From Thioclava electrotropha (GTDB lineage Bacteria; Pseudomonadota; Alphaproteobacteria; Rhodobacterales; Rhodobacteraceae), in NCBI RefSeq assembly GCF_002085925.2, contig NZ_CP053563.1:1-64000 (forward strand): a stretch of DNA of 64,000 bases, given 5' to 3'. Position numbers and translations under genes: made by a program. Positions 45,451-56,984 of this stretch are shown one piece after another (position 1 is the stretch's first letter; each line of letters starts with the position of its first letter). The notes under the pieces were generated by a model. The model searched no databases. It was not told the origin of the DNA and saw only the letters and a program-made list of their open reading frames with translations.

Positions 45451-46899
45451 ATGGCTCATCAACCTTTCTCCCGCGCCGAGCGGGTCGCACGGCTGCTTGC
45501 GCGGATGCAGAATGTCCCGCGCCCTGTCGCCCACGCGGTTGCGGAGGCAGTTGTTGAGGGCACGTTCAAGGGGCGCGGAGCACCCGCCGCGCTCGAGCGC
45601 TTCTATGCCGCCCTCGCGGCGGCGGGCCGAACGCCCGAAACTGCAAACCGCGAAGACTTCGAGGCGGCCGCGAGCAGCCGGACGAGTTACCGGACTTTGA
45701 TCTCGGCCCTTACGCGGTTTGATCCCACCGTGCCGCTTGCCCCGGCCCGAGACGTGACGAAAAGCTGGGATCGCTGGTTGAACTCGACCTACGGCAGCAA
45801 ACCGAAGAAACCTCGGCGATCCACCCGGATCGCCGCATTGCCCGAGCAATGGCCAGCGCCTTGGCGCGAGGCCCTCCCTCTTCTCGACCGGGTCGTTCGC
45901 CGCGGTGAGACGGTCTACAAGCCGCTTCGGGAAAAGTCGCGCGCGTCCGTCGTCGCCGCCATCGGGACCTGCGAAACAGCCCGGACCTGGGCTATCGGGC
46001 GCGGCATCGCGCTGGGTGACGCCCTATGCGCCGATATCGCCGAGGTATTCCTACGCTATTTACTCGTCGAACGCGGGATCTCGGCACGCTCCGCCGCAGA
46101 CTACTTCGAGCGTGTGGAAGGGTTCGCCTATCGCGGGAGACTCTTCGACCGGGACGCCGCGGAAGCTTTCGCGGATATCCGCGGGCAGTTGCGAGCTGAA
46201 ACGGAAGATCAGCCGGAAGGCAAACGCGCAAAGGTTCAGGGCTTTCTGAAGGCGTTCGACTTGGCCGATATCCTGCATGCGGCCGCACGATTTTCCGAGG
46301 CCGCAACGTCTTGTCGGGGGGACAGTGCCCAAGCCGAACGGCTCAGGCGCAAGTCCGTCATCTTCGGGCTACTGGTCAACGGGTCGGACCGACAGGGAGA
46401 CCTGTCGGAGTTTCGGATTGGCCGTGAAATCTCGCGATTGCCAGACGGCACTTGGGAGGTGGAGTTTCGACAGGCAAAGACGCGACGCAAAAAGGAACTG
46501 GGTGCTCTTTGGCCCTTCACGGCCCGGCTTCTCGACGCCCATGTTTTGGCCGATCGTCCTTCGTGGCAAATCAAGGACCGCATGGCGGAGCTCGACGGAA
46601 TGAACCTGCTCAGTCTGGGAGAGGACGGCTACGACACCTACCACCCGAGCGCCCTTCTGAAGCAGGAGTTCGGGATTTCGGGCCACCTCATCCGGACCTT
46701 GGTCACAAACCTGATCCGCACCGAAGAGCCGGATGCGGCATGGGCAGCACAGGCGCTCCTCGGGCACTCGAACCGCTATTCGCAGCGCGCTTATCTTACC
46801 GATTTCCGCGTCACGGCATCCGTGCGCGAATGGCAGTCCACGATGGCGGACCTTGAGAAGAAAGTCGCGCGAGCAACAGTCTACGACGAAGCGTCATAA
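45451..46899 (+). CDS. Tyrosine recombinase-like protein, left module
   Basis: A 482 aa protein with the catalytic set Arg in NGSDRQGDLSEFRIG, Lys in RQAKTRRKKELG, His and Arg in GHLIRTLVTNLI, the second His in ALLGHSNRYSQRAYLTDF and the Tyr in the same segment. All core residues are present. The N-terminal 270 residues probably bind DNA. It is homologous to the protein at 59332-60735 and always paired with a larger recombinase in this window. Confidence 0.83.
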   Translation: MAHQPFSRAERVARLLARMQNVPRPVAHAVAEAVVEGTFKGRGAPAALERFYAALAAAGRTPETANREDFEAAASSRTSYRTLISALTRFDPTVPLAPARDVTKSWDRWLNSTYGSKPKKPRRSTRIAALPEQWPAPWREALPLLDRVVRRGETVYKPLREKSRASVVAAIGTCETARTWAIGRGIALGDALCADIAEVFLRYLLVERGISARSAADYFERVEGFAYRGRLFDRDAAEAFADIRGQLRAETEDQPEGKRAKVQGFLKAFDLADILHAAARFSEAATSCRGDSAQAERLRRKSVIFGLLVNGSDRQGDLSEFRIGREISRLPDGTWEVEFRQAKTRRKKELGALWPFTARLLDAHVLADRPSWQIKDRMAELDGMNLLSLGEDGYDTYHPSALLKQEFGISGHLIRTLVTNLIRTEEPDAAWAAQALLGHSNRYSQRAYLTDFRVTASVREWQSTMADLEKKVARATVYDEAS

Positions 46900-47104
46900 G
46901 ACGCGCTTCGTCCGCAATTTCGGAAAAGCCAGCCGCCCCTCTCTGCAATTCAAAAATTGCGCGACAGGCATATCTTTGGCGCCCCGCGGCGCCTGGACGT
47001 CTGACCGAGGCGCGCCCAACTTTTTAAGAAAATTCGGTTTTGGAATTTCCAGACCGGAACGATCTCCCTTTCAGGTCGGGCAATGAGGCCCGCCACACGC
47101 AGCT

Positions 47105-47141
47105 ATTCGTTGAATGCCATTCATCAAATCAATCAACGAAT
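47105..47141 (+). promoter_or_regulatory. Inverted repeat upstream of the kfrA-like gene
   Basis: ATTCGTTGA and TCAACGAAT form a perfect nine-base inverted repeat with a 19-base spacer, ending 23 bases before the ATG. KfrA-type proteins repress their own genes by binding such repeats. Confidence 0.5.
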
Positions 47142-47164
47142 GATTACACCAAGACCGAGGTTAC

Positions 47165-47752
47165 ATGACTGAAAAAAGCACTGCAGGGCGGAAGCCCAAC
47201 TACACCGATGACGACATCGCCGATGCGATCGCCGATCTGCGTTTCAATGGTCGGGACTTGAACGGGAAGAACGTTTGTGCCTGGCTCAAGGCGGCGGGCA
47301 TCGCGAAAGCCCCGAGCACGGAAGCCGTCAAAAAGGTCATTCAGCGGTTTCTTGAGCGTGAAAATGAAGATGAGCAAAGGCGGCTGCTTGCTACGTTGCC
47401 GGCGGGCATGATCGAGGGGCTCCAGCCTGGTATGGAGGAGTTGACCTCTCTTGTTCATATGTTGCTCGCCCGGGCACATCAGGACATGCAAAAGGCGACC
47501 AAAAGCTCGCTCGATGCGGCGAACACTTCCATGGAATATCGCGACAAGCGCATCGCCGCGTTGGAGGATGACCTCGAAGGGTCGATCGAGCAAGCGGAGC
47601 AGCTGACCGAGCAGCTCGCGAAAGCGCAGAAACGCATCGATAGCCTGCTCACGGAGCGCCAGAAGCTCCAACACAAGGTCACGAAGCTCTCAACCGCGAA
47701 GACAACTCTCGAAGATGTCGTGAAGTCGTTCAAAAACCCTAAAGGTGGGTAA
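47165..47752 (+). CDS. KfrA-like DNA-binding coiled-coil protein
   Basis: A 195 aa protein with an N-terminal DNA-binding region like that of plasmid KfrA (YTDDDIADAIADLRFNGRDL, VCAWLKAAGIAKAPSTEAVK) and a long coiled coil from about residue 110 to 185 (RIAALEDDLEGSIEQAEQLT and following heptads). KfrA proteins are plasmid-encoded autorepressors linked to segregation. Here it follows the recombinase pair and could serve as accessory DNA-bridging protein. Small coiled-coil proteins also accompany the two recombinases of Tn554-like elements. Confidence 0.65.
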   Translation: MTEKSTAGRKPNYTDDDIADAIADLRFNGRDLNGKNVCAWLKAAGIAKAPSTEAVKKVIQRFLERENEDEQRRLLATLPAGMIEGLQPGMEELTSLVHMLLARAHQDMQKATKSSLDAANTSMEYRDKRIAALEDDLEGSIEQAEQLTEQLAKAQKRIDSLLTERQKLQHKVTKLSTAKTTLEDVVKSFKNPKGG

Positions 47753-47832
47753 GGGGTGTCTGCTGTCCGGCGGACACAGATGCGCAAGCGCGCTCCGCCG
47801 GATGAATAGATCGGATGGGCTGAGATGTCCGC

Positions 47833-47853
47833 CCCGATCACTTCGATCGGGGC
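47833..47853. repeat. Strong GC hairpin in the gap after kfrA-like gene
   Basis: GCCCCGATC and GATCGGGGC are separated by ACTTC or a similar five-base loop. No T-run follows, so it may be an operator, an IS1182 target-type hairpin or part of a weak terminator. A TGTCC-GGC-GGACA palindrome lies about 65 bases upstream. Confidence 0.45.
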
Positions 47854-47951
47854 TCCAGAGCGTAGACGCAAGGCAAAGATGGGCGACGCCACAGCGCCTT
47901 TCTGCGTTTCGTGCATTCGAGAGGTGGTGCGGCCCGGGAAGGGCGTATTCC

Positions 47952-49473
47952 GTTGAAAAACTCGCGCTTGATTGCTGGGCGTGGCGCTGATTCAATTCCG
48001 ACATCAGGTGGGAGGATTGGCGATGATGGGACCGAAGCAGGAAGCTCAGCCAGCGCTGTTCTATGAGTTTTCGCTGGAGGACCATGTTCCGCAAGATCAC
48101 CTACTTCGATCCATCGACCGGTTCGTCGACCTGAGCGGCATCCGTGCTCATCTTGCGGATTTCTACAGTCACACGGGCCGTCCGTCTGTCGACCCCGAAC
48201 TGCTGATCCGCATGCTTCTGGTCGGCTATTGCTCCGGCATCCGGTCCGAGCGGCGCCTCTGCGAAGAGGTGCATCTGAACTTGGCGTATCGCTGGTTCTG
48301 CCGGCTCGACCTTGCTGACCGGGTGCCGGATCACTCCACCTTTTCGAAGAACCGCCATGGCCGGTTTCGTGACAGCGAGCTGCTACGCCACCTGTTCGAG
48401 ATGACGGTCGCACGCTGCATCGAGGCAGGCCTGGTGAGCGGGCAGCGCATGGCGGTCGATGCCAGCCTGATCGAGGCGGATGCGAACAAGCAGAACTCGA
48501 CGCCGAAGGAAGAGTGGGACGCCTCGCAAATCGATCCGACGGATGCGCCCCGCGCCGTTCGCGAGTATCTTGAGACGCTGGACGAGGCCGCCTTCGGTGC
48601 CGCCAGCGAGGTCCAGCCCAAGTTCACCTCGCATTCCGACCCGGCCAGCCAGTGGACGGCAGCGCGCAAGGGTCCGGCATTCTTTAGCTATTCAGACAAC
48701 TACCTGATCGACACGGATCACGGCGTCATTGTGGATGTCGAGGCGACGCGGTCGATCCGGCAGGCGGAGGTCGGCTCGACACGCACCATGCTGGACCGGG
48801 TGAAGGCCAAGTTCGATTTGCATCCCGAACGCCTGATCGCGGATACCGCCTATGGCACCGGGCCGATGCTGGGTTGGCTGGTCGAGCGCAAGATCGCGCC
48901 GCACATCCCCGTCTTGGACAAGTCGGGCCGTAACGATGGCACCTGGACTCGGGCCGACTTCGAGTGGGACGCCGAAAACAATCAATACATCTGCCCAGAG
49001 GGTCAGACGCTGAAGCAGTTCCGCCGGAACTATTCCGACCCGAACAGAGGACCGACCGGCAAGGGCGTCGCCAAATACCGCGGCTTGAAGCACATCTGTC
49101 AGGCCTGCCCTTCGAAGCAGCACTGCTGCCCGAACATGGACTTCCGGTCCATCACCCGCGAGGAACACGAAGACGCCCGCCAGGTCGCCAGGGACATCGC
49201 AAAGACCAGGCAATACGAGGTCTCGATGAAGCTTCGGAAGAAAGTCGAGATGCTCTTCGCGCACCTCAAACGCATCCTTGGCCTCGGACGCCTCCGACTA
49301 CGTGGCCCGTGCGGCGCAAATGACGAATTTCTCCTCGCCGCAACCGCCCAGAACCTCAGGAAGCTGGCGAAGATCTTTCCCGCACCGCAGCAACCGCGGA
49401 AAGCCTTATAGGAAAGGCAGTCGCACATCACGAAAGCTTCCAATTTCTGCAATCGCGAACGGGTGTTTTTCCA
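47952..49473 (+). mobile_element. IS1182-type insertion sequence
   Basis: The ends read GTTGAAAAACTCGCGCTTG from 47952 and, on the minus strand from 49473, GTGGAAAAACACCCGTTCG; they are imperfect inverted repeats ending in ATTG on both sides. One intact transposase gene fills the element. Flanks ATTC and GAAT form a small palindrome at the insertion point. Confidence 0.75.
48023..49411 (+). CDS. IS1182/IS5-type transposase
   Basis: A DDE transposase of about 462 residues. DUF772-type N-terminus: RPSVDPELLIRMLLVGYCSG and LNLAYRWFCRLDLADRVPDH. Catalytic core: MAVDASLIEADANKQ (first Asp), RLIADTAYGTGPMLGWL (second Asp) and RKKVEMLFAHLKRILGLGRL (Glu). The CxxC-type zinc-like motif HICQACPSKQHCCPN is present. 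The ATG at 48023 lies just after a GGAGG site. It appears intact. Confidence 0.93.
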   Translation: MMGPKQEAQPALFYEFSLEDHVPQDHLLRSIDRFVDLSGIRAHLADFYSHTGRPSVDPELLIRMLLVGYCSGIRSERRLCEEVHLNLAYRWFCRLDLADRVPDHSTFSKNRHGRFRDSELLRHLFEMTVARCIEAGLVSGQRMAVDASLIEADANKQNSTPKEEWDASQIDPTDAPRAVREYLETLDEAAFGAASEVQPKFTSHSDPASQWTAARKGPAFFSYSDNYLIDTDHGVIVDVEATRSIRQAEVGSTRTMLDRVKAKFDLHPERLIADTAYGTGPMLGWLVERKIAPHIPVLDKSGRNDGTWTRADFEWDAENNQYICPEGQTLKQFRRNYSDPNRGPTGKGVAKYRGLKHICQACPSKQHCCPNMDFRSITREEHEDARQVARDIAKTRQYEVSMKLRKKVEMLFAHLKRILGLGRLRLRGPCGANDEFLLAATAQNLRKLAKIFPAPQQPRKAL

Positions 49474-49701
49474 CAGAATCGGCGGAGAGCAGACGTTCGC
49501 TGCAAAGACAAAGTGGTGCCTCTATCGTTTGGAAGCGGCCATTCAGGGCACGCTATCCCACAAATTACCGCGGCGGTTTCCTTCAAAGAAAGAGTAGGCA
49601 CTCCAGCTTCGAGTTGCCTCAAACGTTTTCGGCTGCCCGGTTGAACGGCACGGGGTTTGTCGATTTAGGAAATCTCCAGCGCTTGAGCAGAGATTTCAGG
49701 C

Positions 49702-51909
<2,208 letters not shown>

Positions 51910-51949
51910 CTGCTGTCCTCTCGCGTGGTTTTCTCGACAGCGAGGAAGA

Positions 51950-51976
51950 TGGGAGCTACAGCAACTATAGGTTCAA
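51950..51976 (-). promoter_or_regulatory. MerR-type promoter and operator of the metal ATPase
   Basis: On the minus strand TTGAAC (51976-51971) is followed by the dyad CTATAG-TTG-CTGTAG (51970-51956) and a -10-like CATCTT. The 19-base spacing between the two elements is the long spacing activated by MerR family regulators. Confidence 0.75.
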
Positions 51977-52015
51977 GGGAAAAATTCGCCCTCACGCGAC
52001 CGTGATAGGAGCGAC

Positions 52016-52444
52016 ATGCATACGATCGGAACATTGGCCCGCCGCACCGGAACCAAGGTGCAGACGATCCGCTATTACGAGCAGATCGGCCTGATGCCCG
52101 AGCCCGGGCGGACCGAGGGCGGCCAGCGGCGCTACGGCGATTCCGATCTCGACCGGCTCGCCTTCATCCGGCACTCGCGCCAATTGGGCTTCCCGCTCGA
52201 AGCGATCCGCGAATTGCTGGACCTGTCAGATCATCCGGCGCGCGATTGCGGAGCTGCGGATTCGATCGCGCGGCGGCAATTGCGCGAGGTCGAGACCCGG
52301 ATCGCGCGTCTCCAAGCGCTCAGGAGCGAACTGGAACGGATGATCGGCGAATGTCGGGGAGGGACAGCCTCGGAGTGCCGGGTGCTGGAGGTGCTGCGCG
52401 ACCACTCGGAATGTCTCGCCGAGGACCACGACGCGATAGGCTGA
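52016..52444 (+). CDS. MerR family metal-responsive regulator (ZntR/CadR-like)
   Basis: A 142 aa protein with the MerR winged helix (IGTLARRTGTKVQTIRYYEQ, GGQRRYGDSDLDRLAFIRHS), a dimerisation helix and a Cys-rich C-terminus (ARDCGAADS, GECRGG, SECRVLEVL, HSECLAEDHD). The cysteine placement resembles ZntR, CadR and PbrR. It should activate the divergent ATPase gene when metal binds. Confidence 0.9.
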   Translation: MHTIGTLARRTGTKVQTIRYYEQIGLMPEPGRTEGGQRRYGDSDLDRLAFIRHSRQLGFPLEAIRELLDLSDHPARDCGAADSIARRQLREVETRIARLQALRSELERMIGECRGGTASECRVLEVLRDHSECLAEDHDAIG

Positions 52445-52464
52445 CCCCGTAGCATAGGGGCCGA

Positions 52465-53085
52465 TCAGCGGAGCTTCCGGAACAGGCTGAACTGGAAAGA
52501 CTGCAGGTTGCCTGAGGGCGTCGTGTGTTTCTGGAACCGTTTTGCCACCAACTCGAAATCGGGGCCCAGCACACCGCCAAGGGCCTCCGGACTGTAGCGA
52601 CGAACGGGAAGGCCGCTGCAGGTCTCCGGCCCGTCAGGAGCGAAGGTCACGATGATCGCGTGCCCCCCAATGCGCAGGGCACGAGACAGGCGCGTCACAT
52701 AGGCAGCCCGATCCGATGGATCGACCAGAAAGTGGAACACGGCGCGATCATGCCAGAGGTCATAGACCCGCTGGGGCGACCAGCGCGTGATATCGGCGAC
52801 GATCCACTCCACGTCCGCGCCGCGCGGCCCAAGCCGGGCACGCTGGGCGTCGAGGGCCGCCTGGGAGAGGTCGAGAACGGAAATGTCGCGCAGGCCACGC
52901 GCGATCAAGCCGTCAACGACCCGCGAAGTGCCAGCGCCCACGTCGATCACCCGAGTGTCCGGCGTCAAACCGGCGCGTTCGGCAAGTTCGAGCGAGATCT
53001 CCGGAGCGTCCTGATGCCAGCTGAGGTCACTGTCACTCTTGTTGCCGTAGATCCGATCCCAGTGATCCTTTCGCGCTTCGTTCAT
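52465..53085 (-). CDS. Class I SAM-dependent methyltransferase
   Basis: A 206 aa methyltransferase. Motif I TRVIDVGAGTSRVVDGL, motif II region ISVLDLSQAALDAQRARLG and an acidic post-II site EWIVADITRW are clear, and YDLWHDRAVFHFL resembles thiopurine methyltransferase-type enzymes. The substrate is not evident. It ends 20 bases from the MerR gene, convergent, within the metal-resistance cargo, so a role in metalloid methylation is possible but unproven. Confidence 0.85.
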   Translation of the reverse strand: MNEARKDHWDRIYGNKSDSDLSWHQDAPEISLELAERAGLTPDTRVIDVGAGTSRVVDGLIARGLRDISVLDLSQAALDAQRARLGPRGADVEWIVADITRWSPQRVYDLWHDRAVFHFLVDPSDRAAYVTRLSRALRIGGHAIIVTFAPDGPETCSGLPVRRYSPEALGGVLGPDFELVAKRFQKHTTPSGNLQSFQFSLFRKLR

Positions 53086-53224
53086 CCAAGTCCCCTATTC
53101 GCTGGCTATAATAGCATTGCTATCAAGGCGCCTGGTGTTCGTGATCCATATGCTTTTTCAGATTTTGACGCCGCCCCGCCCAGGGTTCGACATTTCAAAG
53201 TTTTCACCTTTGACTCCAACGTTC

Positions 53225-54199
53225 TCAAGGCCAAAGCTTCCAAAGATAGATACCGTAGCCCGCGATTAGCGCCAGCCCCTCCCATCGGGTGATCCGTAGC
53301 CCGGTGGTCGCGAAGACCACCAGAAGGAGTGAGACAAGAACCATCAGCGGGGCGTCGAATCGCGCGATTTCCTCGGGCACGCGCGACGGGGCGATCAGCG
53401 CTGTCGTCCCACCGATGCCGAGAATATTGTAGATGTTTGATCCGACTACATTTCCGAAAGCCACCTCGCCCTGACGCTTCAGCGCCGCCACGATCGAGGT
53501 GATCAGCTCGGGCATCGAGGTGCCAATCGCCACGATGGTCAGACCGATGACCGTTTCCGAGACGCTAAAAGCCCGCGCGAGCGATACGGCGCCACCAACC
53601 AGCAATGAGCCACCGAAAACCACGAGGCCCAATCCGGCGAACGCGAGCAACAGCGGCATGAGAATACCGTGAGGTGCATGCGGTGGCGCGAGGCCGGGAA
53701 CCGCGTCAGCAAGGGCCACCGTCTTGTCGTAGATCGCGCCGCGGTCAGCGTGCTGGCGTTCCTGATGGATCACGAAGCCCAAATAGCCGACCAGCGCTGC
53801 GATCAATCCAACTCCGGCGATCCGCCCCATCGGAGCGAACGGCGCGACCCCAGCGAAGACGACGGCGACGACCAGCATCACCATCGCATCTCGTCGCAGG
53901 GCGACGCGCGCCACAACGAGGGGCGCAATAACGGCAGAAACGCCAGCGATCAGAAGGATATTCGCGATGTTTGAGCCCACGACGTTGCCGAAGGCGATGC
54001 CTGGCGATCCACTCAGACCGGCCTGAACCGATGTCACCAGTTCCGGTGTCGAGGTGCCGAACCCCACCAGTGTCAATCCGATCACAAGCGGTGAGATACC
54101 GATCCGCTCAGCGGTCTGGACCGCCCCGCGGACCAAAAGCTCGCCTCCGACCACCAGCGCGACCAGCCCCGCCAGAATGGGCCCCCAAATCTCGAACAT
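53225..54199 (-). CDS. Calcium/sodium antiporter of the CaCA family
   Basis: A 324 aa membrane protein with two inverted halves of five helices. Alpha-repeat motifs: GFGTSTPELVTSVQAGLSGS with AFGNVVGSNIANILL, and IGTSMPELITSIVAALKRQG with AFGNVVGSNIYNILG. Each half has the catalytic Glu in the PEL motif and the Asn-Val-Val-Gly-Ser-Asn loop. YrbG-type antiporters fit in length. Confidence 0.93.
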   Translation of the reverse strand: MFEIWGPILAGLVALVVGGELLVRGAVQTAERIGISPLVIGLTLVGFGTSTPELVTSVQAGLSGSPGIAFGNVVGSNIANILLIAGVSAVIAPLVVARVALRRDAMVMLVVAVVFAGVAPFAPMGRIAGVGLIAALVGYLGFVIHQERQHADRGAIYDKTVALADAVPGLAPPHAPHGILMPLLLAFAGLGLVVFGGSLLVGGAVSLARAFSVSETVIGLTIVAIGTSMPELITSIVAALKRQGEVAFGNVVGSNIYNILGIGGTTALIAPSRVPEEIARFDAPLMVLVSLLLVVFATTGLRITRWEGLALIAGYGIYLWKLWP

Positions 54200-54506
54200 C
54201 TCAGTCCATCCCTATGCGGTCATCGCCGCTTACCGCACGCCAAATGGCGGTGGCGCGCGCGGGTATCAAGAGAGTTGCGCAAGATGTGTCGCGGTGTAGA
54301 GCAGCGCTCCGGCATGCGTATCAACGGCAGCAACTGGCCGTCCATGAACGGCGACCCGGTAGCAGACACTAAGCGGAGGTTGCTTCCATCATGAGATCTC
54401 ATGTGAAGTCTGGGCGAATTGTCATTGCATTTTTGAAGGCCTCGCATGCAGATGCGATCACATAGTCAAGTCGACCCGTAGCGACATCGAATAAGGCCTT
54501 TGTAGA
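54200..54506. other. Gap without a supported gene
   Basis: The stretch between the antiporter and the ArsR-rhodanese gene has short frames only, none with a good start or motif. It may hold the antiporter promoter. Confidence 0.5.
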
Positions 54507-55169
54507 TCAGGATGTTGCCTGAATGGCTCGACCGTCTTCGCGCCACTCAGGCAGACCGCCGTCAAGACGACGAGCGTTGAAGCCATTCTTGCGCAAGAAC
54601 GCCACGGCTTGGTGAGCGTAGACACAGTATGGACCACGACAATAGGCCACAATCTCGGTGTTTCGGTCGAGATCCGTCAGGAACTTGTCCAGCTCCGTCA
54701 CGGCCATGTTGAGCGCGCCCGAGATATGGGCATCGGCGAACTCGTCGGCGGGGCGCACGTCGAGGACGGTCACCGACCCTTCACTCAGTCGAGCGGCAAG
54801 CTCGTCGCGGTTGATCGGTTCCGGCGCGTCTCCGCCGTTCGATAGCCCGCGCAGAATCTCCCCAACCTGTGCGAGGTTCCTGTCGGCCACATCGCCCAAA
54901 ATTCCCAACAACGTCAGCGTTCTCGCGTCGGTCAGCCTGTAGATTATCGCCTTGCCGTCGCGCCGATTGGTGACAAGGCCAGCGTGCCGCAATTGCTGCA
55001 AATGCTGCGAACAGTTCGCGACAGTGAGCCCGGTTTTTTCCGCAAGCGCCTCTACCCTGCGCTCGCTCTGGGCGAGCTGCTCAAGAAGCATAAGGCGTGC
55101 GGGGGCCGACAAGGCCCGCGCGACAAGGGCGTATTCTTCGAGAAGGGCCATCTTCGGGCTAATTGACAT
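54507..55169 (-). CDS. ArsR family regulator fused to a rhodanese domain
   Basis: A 220 aa fusion. Residues about 10-100 form an ArsR winged helix (VARALSAPARLMLLEQLAQS, VEALAEKTGLTVANCSQHLQ). Residues about 125-215 form a rhodanese domain with active-site loop YCRGPYC and the flanking DVRPADEFADAHISGALN. Such fusions can sense sulfane sulfur through the rhodanese cysteine; the lone extra Cys in VANCSQHL may contribute. It is divergent from the sterol desaturase-like gene and may control it. Confidence 0.9.
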   Translation of the reverse strand: MSISPKMALLEEYALVARALSAPARLMLLEQLAQSERRVEALAEKTGLTVANCSQHLQQLRHAGLVTNRRDGKAIIYRLTDARTLTLLGILGDVADRNLAQVGEILRGLSNGGDAPEPINRDELAARLSEGSVTVLDVRPADEFADAHISGALNMAVTELDKFLTDLDRNTEIVAYCRGPYCVYAHQAVAFLRKNGFNARRLDGGLPEWREDGRAIQATS

Positions 55170-55254
55170 GGGCTGCCTCGGGATATTACATCATTCAATC
55201 GAATAATTGAATGATAGCGAATCCAGCCTGCGCCACAAGAGCAAAGCCGACCGC

Positions 55255-56105
55255 ATGACCGAAACGATACTCACCGCTGAGCCGACGATCCGACTTGCCG
55301 CTTTCCTGGGCGTATTGGCGGCGATGGCGCTATGGGAGGTCGCGGCCCCCCGGCGGCGCAGAGAGATCCCGCGCTTGATCCGTTGGACGAACAATATCGC
55401 CTGGTCTTTGTGGATACGGTGATCCTGCGCCTGGCATTCCCGATCCTCGCAGTCGGATTGGCCGTCATGGCCGAGGATCGTGGCTGGGGGCTGTTCAACA
55501 ATCTTGATTGGCCCAGCTGGGCAGCCATCCTTGTTTCGATGCTGGTGCTCGATTTGGCGATCTACCTTCAGCACGTCATGTTCCACGCAGTTCCCGGACT
55601 TTGGCGGCTTCATAGGATGCACCATGCCGATCTCGACTTCGACGCAACGACGGGCCTGCGGTTCCATCCGCTGGAAATCCTGATCTCGATGGGGATCAAG
55701 CTGGCGGTGGTCGCGGCGCTCGGGCCGCCTGCGGTCGCGGTGCTGCTGTTCGAGGTGATCCTGAATGCGACCGCGCTTTTCAACCACGCTAATATCGATC
55801 TGCCGCGCCCGGTTGATAGAGTGCTGCGCCTGTTCGTGGTCACGCCCGACATGCATCGCGTCCACCATTCCATCGATCCGCGTGAGACCAATTCGAACTA
55901 CGGCTTCAACCTGCCTTGGTGGGATCGGCTATTAGGCACCTATGTCGCGCAACCGGCAAGGGGGCATCAGGGTATGGAGATCGGGATCGAACAGTTCCGC
56001 ACGCGCCGTGACCTTTGGATCGATAGAATGCTGATCCAGCCCCTGCGTGGCCCAGCTTCGGGCCATGCTCTCGACCCACGCATCGCGGTGGAGGAAGAGG
56101 AATGA
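55255..56105 (+). pseudogene. Sterol desaturase/fatty acid hydroxylase-like protein, frameshifted
   Basis: A membrane di-iron hydroxylase with the His clusters LQHVMFH, LHRMHHAD and MHRVHHSID, and FNHANIDLPRPVD. The N-terminal piece (ATG at 55255, TETILTAEPTIRLAAFLG) runs into a stop at 55422. The rest lies in the next frame to 56105. Adding one C in the GCC-TGG region near 55399-55401 rejoins RWTNNIALVFVDTVILRLAF into one protein of about 284 residues. It is otherwise well conserved, so a read error is possible. Confidence 0.82.
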
Positions 56106-56243
56106 CCTACATCCTCGGCATCCGTGAGAACCTGCGCCCTTTCTTGAACAGCCCTTGGAGGTGCTCTTTTCGGCTTTCAGGAGGCCCGTTGACCCTTGGA
56201 AACGCACTCCGCTTAAATCCCGCCTCCGATCAGAAAGATACAG

Positions 56244-56960
56244 ATGCTTGAAATCATAACGCGACGCCTTGGCTTTGCGGCGATCCTTCTCGGCCTTGTG
56301 TCCCTTGCGCTTCTTGGTTTGTCCGTCTGGGGCTATCGCGCGGGCGGCTGGCCTTGGCCCCAAGCCTATGACATCGCCGGGTGGGGTGTCTGGGCGGCAT
56401 TAGTGGGGGTCGTCGCAGCGCTCGTGACGTTGGCGGGGGCTATCCGCAAGAGGCGCGGTGCCAGCATTGCGCTGATTGGCCTGATCCTGTCCTTACCCGT
56501 TGCAGGCCTCGGAGTGGCTTTCGAAATCGCCGCTCGGACGACACCGCCGATAAACGACATCTCGACCGATACCGAAGACCCGCCAGTCTACTGGTTCACC
56601 GCGACCCCAACGGACTACCCGGCGCAGAATGCCGAGCCACAACGCTCCGCCTATCCGGACGTGCGCCCGCTGGAAATTCCGATCCCGGTCGAGGATGCAT
56701 TCGCAAAGGCGTTGACCCTTGTTGAGGCGCGTAGCTGGGAGGTGCTCTCGGCCGACCCTGCGGAAAACCAGATCGAAGCTATCGCCCGAAGCCGCGTCTT
56801 CGGCTTCGAGGACGAGGTGGCAGTTCGGGTCACCGACATCGAGACAGGCAGCCGCATCGACATGCGGTCACGCTCGCGCCTTGGGCAGATCGACCGCGGC
56901 GCCAATGCCCGACGCATCGAGGCGTTCCTTGCGGAGCTGCAAGCACAAGTCACCGAATAA
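56244..56960 (+). CDS. DUF1499 membrane protein
   Basis: A 238 aa protein. Three membrane helices lie in the first 100 residues (LLGLVSLALLGLSVWGYRAG, WAALVGVVAALVTLAGAIRK, ALIGLILSLPVAGLGVAFEI). The C-terminal DUF1499 domain contains INDISTDTEDPPVYW, a stretch ending SWEVLSADPAENQIEAIARS and FEDEVAVRVTDIETGSRIDM. Its function is unknown. It sits between the desaturase-like and rhodanese genes in the same direction. Confidence 0.85.
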   Translation: MLEIITRRLGFAAILLGLVSLALLGLSVWGYRAGGWPWPQAYDIAGWGVWAALVGVVAALVTLAGAIRKRRGASIALIGLILSLPVAGLGVAFEIAARTTPPINDISTDTEDPPVYWFTATPTDYPAQNAEPQRSAYPDVRPLEIPIPVEDAFAKALTLVEARSWEVLSADPAENQIEAIARSRVFGFEDEVAVRVTDIETGSRIDMRSRSRLGQIDRGANARRIEAFLAELQAQVTE

Positions 56961-56984
56961 GATCGAAAACCAAGGAGCACCCAG

